Origin: Monarcha castaneiventris obscurior
Taxonomy: Eukaryota; Chordata; Aves; Passeriformes; Monarchidae
Reading direction: 5' to 3'
Assembly: GCA_026261815.1 (NCBI GenBank)
Contig: JAMPIT010000258.1
Span: forward strand, 9,725,501-9,789,500
Length of the DNA stretch: 64,000 nucleotides
Positions 26,873-36,782 of the stretch are shown here, in pieces (positions within the stretch are counted from its first letter, which is position 1; the number at the start of each line of letters is the position of its first letter). The notes beneath the pieces are model-generated. The model saw only the letters and a program-made list of their open reading frames with translations. It searched no databases and was not told the DNA's origin. A program made the position numbers and the translations under genes.

Positions 26873-29800
26873 TAATAAACATTAAAAATTGTTAACTATT
26901 TTTTCCACTGTTTGATGCAGTTTCAGTTTCTGTGGGTAACCTTCAGTCAAGTTGGCTTTTGTCTTCACACAAGATGTGAATTTGGAGCCAAGAAGAAATT
27001 TGTTTACCCATCTTTGTGTGCTTTTTTCCCCCCTTTATTTATTTTTTTTTTCTTAACTCATTGCCACTTGGACAGTATCACCCTAAGCATTCTTTTATCA
27101 ATGCAGTACATTTTCTCTACCCAGCACTACTTGCATGTAAGATAATAGTTTGGGTGAAGTTACTATCTTGCCTTGTTGGACATCTCCCTGTGAGGATACA
27201 ATCCTTATACTATGATATCATATATATGTCTCTTGCAGTGGAAAACATAATTCCCTTGTATTCTCCGTTCAGATGATCTGAATGTACAATTTTCAAGATA
27301 ATGGTTTCCTTTCTACCCCTCTCTGTTTTGCTTCTAAATCGCTCTTCGTCCACAACACACTGACACATCCTTCTGAAATGCTGATTCCCCTTTTACTGAC
27401 AGGTTGAATTTTGGGTAAAGAGAGAAAAGAATTGTTGTTTTCCTAGTATTTCACTTTTGCTTATAGGTTTGGTTTTTTTTTATTCCAGGTGTTAGTTCAA
27501 TGGTAAATTTCATTGTGCCCTAGCCAGGCAAGTGAAACATGAACAATAATAAATATGTCTGTAACTCTGTTGCTGACTTTATTATTGCATTGAATTATTG
27601 TGGTGGGAGACTTTTAACTTCCTGCCTATAGATGGGACAGTAAATGCTACCAGTGATGATAGGGCACACATGCATGAATAGAGTAGCTAAGAAGTGTCTT
27701 CATTAAGTTAGTGAACCATCATTCAATCAGTAATGGTACTCTTGACTTCCATTCTGAATGTGATAAGGAGCCTAGAGCATGAGGTAAGGGTTGATCTTAG
27801 AACAACCTTGAATCAAAGAGGAGCAACTGTGTATTTCTTTACTTAAAGTGAAAAAACTAAAAAAAGGGGAGTATAACATTTTTAATAATCTATGGGAAAT
27901 GCAGAATGCTGTCTCATTAAGCTACTGGTTTTGAAGAAGTCCAAGAGGTGAACAGAGAGAAGGAGTGATATTTCCCCTAAATCAAAGATGCAGAGATGAA
28001 ATGTAGCTCACACAGCATCTTACACCGAACTTTTATGGATTAATACCACCTGGAAAGAACATTATAAATAAAAGCTGTCTCGTGAAAAAGAGGAGATGGG
28101 ATTCATTGGCCAAAAAACTTTCAAAGTTCTTCAAGAAAGGATAAAGTGAAGACAAAAAAAAAGTTTAGTCTTATCACGGCCAGAAGATCATCTTGCAAAC
28201 ACCATGGTAAAAAGAACAGAAGAGTTGTCCTACAGGGAGGGGTGGAGCAAGGATTAGCAATGAGTATAGAGGATAGGAATTAATTAAGGTAGAATGGTTG
28301 CTGGGGAGAAGGGTGTAGAAATGGTACTTATATAGGTGGAAGCAGGATTGAATTACACACCAGAGCTTCCAGTTTATCTTCCAGACTGCTAAGAGAAATT
28401 AGTCAAACTGAGGTTAGGTCCATTTGATTGCAGACCACCAAACACAGTATCTGCATGGAGAAACAGCAAAGTCATGTGGGCATCTCCAGTGCCTGTAATG
28501 CAATACCAGTGGAGCAGAGTGGAAGAGGTTGCTCATGTGAAGCTACAGCCATGTCTGTATTTTCTGACACTCATATGTTTTATACAGACAAGTCTGAAGT
28601 GTTTAAATCTATTTATCTAAATATGTAATTATGAACCTGAATTTTACATAATTCATCAGGTTATGGATACATGTCAGCCTTATCAAATGCATCGTATATG
28701 TGTGTTTGTTTAGGCAAATTGTCAGAATGCCTATGTTTCTTTTTCAGAAAAGGAGCCCAATTTCAAAGGCACGTAGAAAAAAGTTGGTAACTCAGACACA
28801 GATGGCTGCAAAAGCGGAGGTGGGAGAGAAAGGGGAAAGATGAGTTCTGGCAAGGAATCACATTTGTTGCAGGTGCGCTTGTTTTAGGAGAATGGGATGC
28901 TGTCTGGGAGTGAATGAGATCCATTCCTCAGCAGCGTGTACAACCTGCCAAACACCCTGGGTGGCCTCCGACAGCGTCAGAGACTTTCGGTCAGAGAGAA
29001 GTTCTAAAAATGTCTAAACTTGCTGGCATTCCCGTGCAAAAGCTGTGTTAGTCGGGAGCTGTGGGGTGTTCCTGGCTGTTTGGCAAGTGGGCAGAGTTAA
29101 GGTTACTTAGATGACCTGAGCTGAGTGTGCACATGCTTTCAAAGGATTTGAGTATGTAATTGAGGAGTTTTAATTTCTGTGGTCAATTTTTCAGAAAGCT
29201 GCCTTGTTTCCCAAAGGGCTTTTTGGCAGAAGTGGAAGTTAGATCCCTGCTCCTTTAACTGCATCCAGACTTGGTGGAACTTGAGAACAGCTTTTTATGT
29301 GGTTTGCATCCATACCATCCCTTTCATACTTTGATCTGGTTCCTCTCCGTCTTATGGTGTCTGTGACTGTCACTTGCATGTCTTCTGCTTTCCTTCCATC
29401 ATCCGGAATGTGGGGTTTTGGTGGTGATTCTGCAGTTTTGGGAAGTCATTCATAAACTTCAGCCTGCAAAGCAAAGCTGTGCAGTGTTACTGGCTTGCTG
29501 TGTAATGGATTTTGAATGAGTCATGCACGTTCTTGTGAGCGTTGGGAGTATGTTGCTGTCAGGCTTGAAGGTTTTAGTTAGAAAACTGTATGGAAAGACA
29601 AATGAAGCACAAATGCAGTCATGTGGAATTACCTTTTAGTAGAACATTTCTCAAAGTTTCCTTGTCTTTTCCCTAGGTTTTTAACTTCAAAAATAAGAAA
29701 CACTGACAATTAATTAATATGAAATTGTGGCAGGATGTGAGAAATACATTTACTCTTTTCATGGTCCAAATTTTGAGAGTGGAACAGGAGAAATAGAGCA

Positions 29801-31007
29801 TAGCAAGATATAACAGATGTTTAATGCTGTGATGGGTGCTTCAATTTATTGAATTAGTAAAAAATAATTGCCTGATAATTTATTGGCTTGCCTGGGTACT
29901 TTGGAGTTTTCCTTTATTATAATTGGTCTTGGGTACACCAAACAAAGGCAAAAGCATTACTGCAAGATGTAAGGGCAGAATTAGCCTTCTGCAGAGATGT
30001 GGCACACCCTAGAGATTTATCACTTGAGTTTTTTTTCCTTTTGTATGCAGTCCTTCTCTGCTTTCTCCACATTCTTAGCATGTCTCAGAAATTCCAGCAT
30101 TTTTAGTAATGAATCAGTGAGAAGAAGGGGAAAAGTCCTGTAATTGCTTTTTCCATTGTGCTTGTTAAAACGGCGTTGTGGGAAATGGACCCAAACACTG
30201 TCTTTTAAGTGGTGTTGAGTCTGAGGCAGGTGGTATTAACTCAGGACTGCATTAACTCTTTTCAAGTCTCTTTCCTGTTTCCTTGAGGAAACATGCCTGG
30301 TGTATATATGTGGCATGGGCTGTTTGCCTGCCTCTTGCATTGACATTTTAATTTGGTCCATGATATAAATATCATTTCCCTAATCCCCCTTGCCCTGACC
30401 CTGTTTTGTCTTTTCTTCAAAGTGAGTTGACTTTTTTTTCTTGAAGGAGGGGGGAGGAGATGGGAATGGTGGCTGGCTGCTCTAGTTTGGAGCATTTAAT
30501 GCTCAGGGAAAAAATCTCAGAGTAACTGTTGTTTCTTTCTTTGTATTCACATGGAAATTTTTAATCTCCATCAAAGGATCAGGAGAAAATAACGTTGAGA
30601 TTCAACAAGAGAGCTCCCAGCTTACATGGAATTTTTAAATGTTATTTGGCTTTATCCTTTAAACGATGAGAACCATGAACTGTGTACCTACAGGGTTCAG
30701 AATTAACTTTTCTCTTTCTTCCAACACACCCTCTTTTTTTTTTCTTCTTCTTCCCTCCCTTTTTCTTACATCTTTATTGTTCTGCATAAACATGCAACTC
30801 CTTTCTGGCCAAAACTCTGAGTTGCCTTAGGATTTGTTTAGTTGTATTTATGTATACATTTCTAGCATTAATTATGAGCACCAGTCTGAAATACAGCCTC
30901 ATGTTCTTTTGATGTGATCTGAAGAATCTCTGTTGAAGGCCAGGGAGCTAAGATCAGAACCCAACCCCATGTATGCTTGCATAGCTCTGTAAGAGCTAAC
31001 ATCTGCC

Positions 31008-31011
<4 letters not shown>

Positions 31012-31038
<27 letters not shown>
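31012..31038. repeat. 27-base poly(A) run
   Basis: An uninterrupted run of 27 adenines. It could be the tail of an old retroposed transcript, but nothing upstream resembles a known SINE, LINE end or coding sequence and no target duplication is obvious, so it is recorded as a simple repeat. Confidence 0.95.
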
Positions 31039-31040
<2 letters not shown>

Positions 31041-31439
31041 TCCAAATAGGTATAAAAGGGCCAGTGATCTGCTTGTTTGTAGTGGGGAATCACAAACACT
31101 ATCTGCACCTGTAGATTTAGCTGATTATGCTGACAGTGGTAGCAAGGGAAGCCCCCTGCAACTACCCGAGGAGGGTAACAGCAGATTTCACAGGTGGGTG
31201 CTGACAGCAACAGTAGATTTCATGCTTCATCACAGATTAATAAAACAGGGGGGATATTAAAATGCTAATACTCATTAATACTATTTTATGGTGTTTAACA
31301 TGAAACATGGAAAATGAAAATGAATGACAGCCGGTAAATGGAACTGACAGTTGTGTTCAGGGTGTCCGAAGCTGGTGAGAATTAGCTGCAGGAAGCAAAA
31401 GCTGTGGATGCTCCTATTCCTGCTGTGGATAAAGCCAAA

Positions 31440-31505
31440 CAGCACCTACAGTTACCTAGACTTGTGCAAGGTCACCTAAACTTAGATTCAAATAGACTCT
31501 TCTAT
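31440..31505 (-). repeat. Possible MIR fragment, reverse orientation
   Basis: AGACTTGTGCAAGGTCACCT followed by AAACTTAGATTCAAATAGAC resembles reversed MIR ('gacttgcccaaggtcacacagc ... gattcgaacccag'). It is short and weak. Confidence 0.35.
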
Positions 31506-31815
31506 TACTGTAAAATATTTTATGAGATTCTTTTCCTTACCATCGTTGGTCAGAACCATTATTTTCCATGTCCTGTGGCAGACAGTCTCCAGCAATACAT
31601 ATATCTAAGAGCAGAAATCCCAGCCCATTAAAGCATAATTGTGAAATCCTTTTTTGTCTTTTTTTAAGGGGTCAGTATTAGTTTTTTTTCCCCAAAACTC
31701 TTCTTGTGTTTCAGTTGGCTACATTGTTCTTCATTTCTTGCTGAAGTTTCAATAAGCTTCATCCCAGAGGCAGTTGCATTTCAGCAACAAGTAAAAGTTG
31801 GCCCTCTGTGGGCCA

Positions 31816-31840
31816 TAATGTAATGTAATATAATATAACA
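31816..31840. repeat. Pentanucleotide repeat, 5 units
   Basis: Five 5-base units (TAATG twice, TAATA twice, TAACA once) in tandem. A short, imperfect microsatellite inside the 18.3 kb intron. Confidence 0.85.
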
Positions 31841-34800
31841 TACATAGATACAAACTTAGTTCTGCCATGTTGTAGACTGTTTTAAGTTTATTTATGGTTA
31901 AAAGTCTCTGAAAACCTCTGCATAGCTGTGTGTAAATACTAAGTTTTTTGACCTAGGGTGTTTTCACCTAATGTTCTTTCACAAGTAAAACTTTTTAATT
32001 TAGCATGAACCTTATCTGTGCCTTTACTGAGATGCAAAAATCCCAGAAACACTGGGAATACACAGAGTGCACAGGGACCAGGGATATAGGAATTCTAAAG
32101 ATGTCATTACGTCTTGCTGGTAATAACTTTACTTGGTAAAATAACAGTTGTTGGACCAAGTAGCCATTTTTGCACCTTAATGTTTTAGGTTTTAAATAAA
32201 ATTAACCTTGAATATTCTAGGTTTATAATGCCTGGGTCTGAGTCTGCAATCTGCATAGCTGACTGCAAGTGACTGATGTGTGCTCTAAGCTCTTAGGTAC
32301 ATTTATTATTGAATTTTCCAGGAGGTTCTTTTGCTTTTAAAATATTTCATCTTCATTTGAATTCTGAGTTTTTTTCTTGCACTTGCACCGTGAATTTCAA
32401 CTGCCCAGTTGTCTTCGTTTCCCCCACTTATGCACCATCTCTTGCTACATCCCCTGTAGTTGTGACCTGCTGCGTGAATGGCAGATTCCATGCCAGAGAT
32501 AGTACTTCTCTATGCATGCTTAAAATGTGATCAGTATCAACCCCTTTCAAAATTGCTGCCAACTCTTGTTCTCAGGATGCTGGAGCCACATAAGGTGCTT
32601 CAGGGATTAGTGTGTCCCCCTCTCTTCATTTAAAAGCAGACATCTAACAGCACTCTCCATCTTTGGTGGTTTCATTGAAAACCTGCTACTTTCTGTTGAG
32701 GTGAAAACAGACAGATAGAACTTCAAATATCAAAGTTTAGGGAAGGAAAAGTCATGAAAAAGGGCCTGTCACTTGGGCTAGATTTTATGAAAACATATTT
32801 ATTTTGGCAAATGTTTCTCAAAGGCAGGTTCATGTTTATGCTCCTCACCGTCTGGAGTTTGCTGTGAGGTGTCAAGAGCATGCTTACTCCACTTTGGCTT
32901 AGAATTGGATTTCTGCCAAAATTCTGTGTGCCCTCCTCTCCTTCCACTCACCCCTTTACTTTCTTTCTCCTGGTTGTAGCAGATTTTTCCTTCTGTTGAT
33001 CTCAGTGCGTATTTCATTTTCACTTCTCGGCGCTAACATAAACAACGAGCTTTAGAAACCAGAGGGCTCCAAGTTTTAAAACCTGAAGAGAATAAAAAAA
33101 GATGCTTTCTTCAGCTTACACGGTTTTACGTTTATTTCTTCTTAATATAGGCGTGTGAAGTTTGGGATTTGATTGTAAGGATTTTAAACACACTAGACCA
33201 GAAACCTTTTTGGTTTGTCTTCTTCTGTATCTAGATTACAGACCAGTTGGTTCTTCCAAACTCCTGCTAATTTTTCTCTCTTGATGAAGGGTCTTCAGTC
33301 CCTCTGCATCTCTTTTGATTTAAATTCCTTTCCTAGTTCCAGCCAGATGTTTGGTTTCCCCCACTGTTGACAGTCAGATAATAGTCTCACACTATCAGTT
33401 CGTATATCTACATTTGCAAGATCTGTTGCAAAAAAATTCCCAAATCTTTCTCACAGAGGACCTTACTGTGTATTTTTACTACTTTCCAAAGGCAAATTCC
33501 TTTAATGTCGCATATAAATTGCTTCAACAGCAAGCAGAGGCAAACCTTCCTGGTTTTCCTTTTCCAGTAAGAAGGGTGTGTTTCTGAGCCACATCTTATG
33601 GATGACCCAGAGATTTGCTCCACCTTTGGCAAAGGAATGTGGCTAGCACTTCAGAGAATTGCAGGAAAGCTTCAGGAGTTTGGCCAAGAAAGATTAAACC
33701 ATCAAAAACCAGGCAAAACTGCAAAACTTTGTCTTTTCCCCTTTCCACTGCTTTCATTTCCTACCGTGTTGTGTTGTCCTCTGCATCAGACTATTTAAGA
33801 CTGCCAAATACTTGGGTATTTTATAGGTAATATATCTTATAAATGCCATAGCCAGCCTCCGAGGGAAACAGAGGATTGTCGGTTTTGGATGAAGTATAAA
33901 ACCCAAGCAGGAAATCATTGCTGAATGGCACAGCTGCAGGCAAACACTGTGAGCTAGTAAACTGCCCATCTGCACAGCCACACGTGTGTGGGAGCGCGGG
34001 GCCGGCGCGGCAGCGGCAGAGCGCGCCTGTAAGTGGTTAGCAGGCAGAAATTCGGTGATTAAAGAATGAAGTGTTTTGCTTCGTTAGTTCCTGAAATACT
34101 GCTATCTGAAGGTGATTATAATCTTATTTTCAAGCAGGAGGAGAGACTAAAGACTAGAGCTTTTCCTTGTCCGTAATAAAACATAAAAGCAAACTTTCAG
34201 AGGTGGGCTGGGGTTGATCATCCCACTGCAGGACAGAGGATGTGACACAACTTGCAGTGAGGACTGAAGGAAAAGTTTGTCAGGAAAAAGAAACACACTG
34301 TATTTGTTCATAGGACTGAACTGGCAATCACATCTGAATCTTCCTTTCAAAGCTGGAGACAGGAAAGACTGTTTCAGTCCTTGAGTCTGCTTCACTATCA
34401 TTGACCTGAACAGGGGCCTGGGTGGGCTTTGAGCTGCTCTTAAAGTTTGAACTGTGTAAGATCCCCCTTTACTAGATATTTTGCCAACCAAAATAATTTT
34501 CACTGTACTCATTCTAGTACTTGCCTTTCATAATTTAAGCTACTAGTTAGTTCCTAGTTTTGCTGTCTTCCATTCTAAACAACTCCTCTTTTTTTGTGGG
34601 TTATTATTTGTTGAGTTCCTCTAGCCAAGCTCACTGTGTTAGTTCTCCCAATCCTTCCTCTGAAGTTTAGCACTTCCTCTTACACATGCCAAGTTTGAGT
34701 TCATTTTCCGCATGATTTTCCCAAGTACTACTTTAAATAATCCACAATTCAGTGACTAAATGGTGACTGTTAAAATAATGAAACAACAACAATAAAGCTC

Positions 34801-35814
34801 TTTTAAGACTACACTCCCATCTGTAAAAACTGTTGATTTGGGTTTTTTCCCAAATACTTTATTGAAAAATAAAATTATCTTTTCATAGTCAAAATTAAAT
34901 TAGGTGAGTTATAATCCCATTGTACAATAGACTTCCTACATTGATATTTTTCTTTTGGGAGAGTTTTTTGTTGATTCATTGCAATGTATAAATCAGTGCA
35001 AGAATAAAGATAATCTAGTGACTGCGGCCCTTGTTTAAGGCATAGGTGGCTTGGAATAAAACCCCTCGTGATTTCTCTCCCTCCTAGTATTGGGGTATCA
35101 GAATGGATATCACAAAAGCTGGAATCTGTAAACAGGGAAGATGGATGTATTGCCAGCTGAAGCCTCTGGAAGCTTTCTGTTCACTTACGTGTTTTGAATC
35201 GGAGCCTCCAAAGAGCATAAAAGTCTTGGGACCTAAACTGGTTAAAATGTACTCATTTCTCTTGGTTGAAGGACTGAATCTAAAATGTTCTGATGTTTCA
35301 TGTGAGCAGGAATATCAATGTATGCATCATAAATATTTTAATTGAAGGGTCTGATATTTCATATATCCTTCAGCATTTCCATATTTTTATCACAAAGAAA
35401 AGGAGCTGCTTTGGTTTTTTCTCTATCAGCACTTAATTCTCTCTTTTCCTGTCAATTGATGCAATTTTTTAAGCCTCATAAAGGGATTTCAGTTTTTGTC
35501 ATTACAGTGTTGGTATTTTCTGCATTCCGTCTGCACACAAGTATGAATTCTAGGATGATGACATTAAATTATAGGCATCTCTGTTAAAATATAGGGAATA
35601 CAGTTTGTAAAATGAAGCTTCTTCCTCATTTTGAATCTTTCTTTATATTTTAATGGGTTAAGGAAGCAGGTGACTAGTGGACATTGTCTTAATGTCTTGC
35701 CATTTTGATTCATCATCATGAAGTGTGCAAAATGTCTGATAACGTCATGCAAAGAAAATGAAGACGTGTAAGTTCTAGCATTCACAGACTTCATGTGTGC
35801 GTCTCCTTGCCTAG

Positions 35815-35945
35815 GACAATCACATCTCTCCGGAGTGAACTGATTCCACATCTGGTTAGGAAACAGTTTTCTTCTCCTGCAACATTGCAGCAAGGACTAG
35901 ACAACAAAGAAGAGGACCAAAAGAAAAAAGAGCAAGCATCCCTAG
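35815..35945 (+). CDS. EIF2B3: EIF2B3 internal exon: RSELIP segment and charged linker
   Basis: A 131-base exon: one base completes an Arg codon (AG/G) split by the upstream intron, then 43 codons, then one base G that starts an Asp codon. The start reads [20 protein letters not shown], highly conserved in eIF2B gamma. The end is a low-complexity charged linker containing [10 protein letters not shown], which varies in the family and joins the nucleotidyltransferase-like domain to the C-terminal half. The acceptor is CTTGCCTAG. The donor is G/GTCAGT, unusual in having C at +3 and so predicted to be weak. From memory of the human protein, a vanishing-white-matter variant (R225Q) maps in or near the RSELIP motif; an alignment is needed to fix the residue. 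Confidence 0.96.
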
Positions 35946-36284
35946 GTCAGTACAATATCAAAAATTTGGGTTTATGGAAGTTTTAAAGTCCGTATGCTAC
36001 AGCTGAGTTATTGAGTAGACTACAGAACTAGCCTGAAACACTATTTTAGAGATTCAGCTTCCTTTTCCTCATGATAGCAAAGATTCTAGTAGATTTCTTT
36101 TTCAAACAGTATTGTGTACTATATAAATTTTTTTGTCCTCCCTTATTTTGGTGTAAACCATAAGCAAACCAGCTAGAGGCTTTTTTTTTTTTCTGGGAAA
36201 AATGATTCATTTTTGAAAATGTAATTTTAGGAGGGAATTCCTAAAATTGCATAGGACAACAGGCTAAGCTAAGCCTTAAACACC

Positions 36285-36425
36285 CTGCACTGGGAACTGG
36301 ACGGGATCTCAGATCCTGGAATTTATTTTTAGCATTTCCGCTGTCTCCTTGTGTGACCTTGGGCAAAACATTGCATCTGTCCTGATTCCTTGATTCACAC
36401 CTGCAGAATAAAAATAAGCACTTAC
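36285..36425 (+). repeat. MIR-like SINE remnant
   Basis: Contains the phrase TGTGTGACCTTGGGCAAAAC at 36351-36370, followed by a degenerate version of the 'cctcagtttcctcatctgtaaaat' portion (as CACACCTGCAGAATAAAAAT) and AAGCACTTACTCA. This order is typical of the MIR core and 3' part. The element is ancient and diverged, so the borders are approximate. It occupies about a fifth of a short intron between two coding exons. Confidence 0.6.
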
Positions 36426-36565
36426 TCACTACATGTGATAAAATCTGGTAATGATTGCCGAGTATCTAGCCATGGAGATGAGGTGAGGCAAAGATTTCCC
36501 TTCACCAACAGTATTTTAATAGTATTCCTCTTCAGAAAGTATTTCATTAAATCCTGTCTAACTTC

Positions 36566-36580
36566 GTGTGTGTGTGTGTG
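36566..36580 (+). repeat. (GT)n microsatellite in a splice-acceptor tract
   Basis: Fifteen bases of alternating G and T end eight bases before the exon start at 36589. Only TTCTCC separates the run from the acceptor AG, so the repeat takes up most of the space normally held by the polypyrimidine tract. Confidence 0.95.
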
Positions 36581-36588
36581 TTCTCCAG

Positions 36589-36782
36589 ACATTTATAGTT
36601 TCATAAAGGAAGATAATAGCTTGCTGAAACCTGCTCCAGATAACTCTTGTTGGAATGATCATAGAGGAGATATGAATGAAACTCTCCACGAAGGAAAAGT
36701 GCGCTGCTACGTCCATATCATGAAGGAGGGGCTGTGCTACCGAGTGAATACTCTTGGGCTGTACATTGAAGCCAACAGACAG
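36589..36782 (+). CDS. EIF2B3: EIF2B3 internal exon: linker to C-terminal domain
   Basis: A 194-base exon: two bases complete Asp (G/AC), then 64 codons, ending in phase 0 at CAG/GTGAGG. It begins [14 protein letters not shown], passes through a variable stretch ([17 protein letters not shown]), and ends in the conserved block [20 protein letters not shown] followed by LYIEANRQ. In eIF2B gamma this block connects the nucleotidyltransferase-like domain to the left-handed beta-helix. The first and last parts match family sequence almost residue for residue and the middle is divergent, as usual for this subunit. The donor GTGAGG is acceptable. The acceptor tract is the GT run described separately. 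Confidence 0.97.

Larger units (their letters stand above)
17554..35814 (+). other. EIF2B3: EIF2B3 intron, 18.3 kb
   Basis: Runs from donor GTAAGA at 17554 to acceptor TTGCCTAG ending at 35814. Contents seen: an antisense CR1 fragment at 26437-26872, a 27-base A-run at 31012-31038, a pentanucleotide repeat at 31816-31840, an MIR-like reverse fragment near 31440-31505, and a CpG-rich patch at 33981-34030. No additional exon with protein similarity to eIF2B gamma is present, which fits the protein being continuous across this junction. Long ORFs near 21592-22355 on the minus strand show no recognisable domain and lie in a locally GC-rich stretch. Confidence 0.85.
35946..36588 (+). other. EIF2B3: EIF2B3 intron, 643 bp
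   Basis: A short intron with weak donor GTCAGT and an acceptor whose upstream tract is mostly a GT dinucleotide run followed by TTCTCCAG. An MIR-like SINE remnant lies at about 36285-36425. No branch-point assignment can be made with confidence. Confidence 0.93.
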
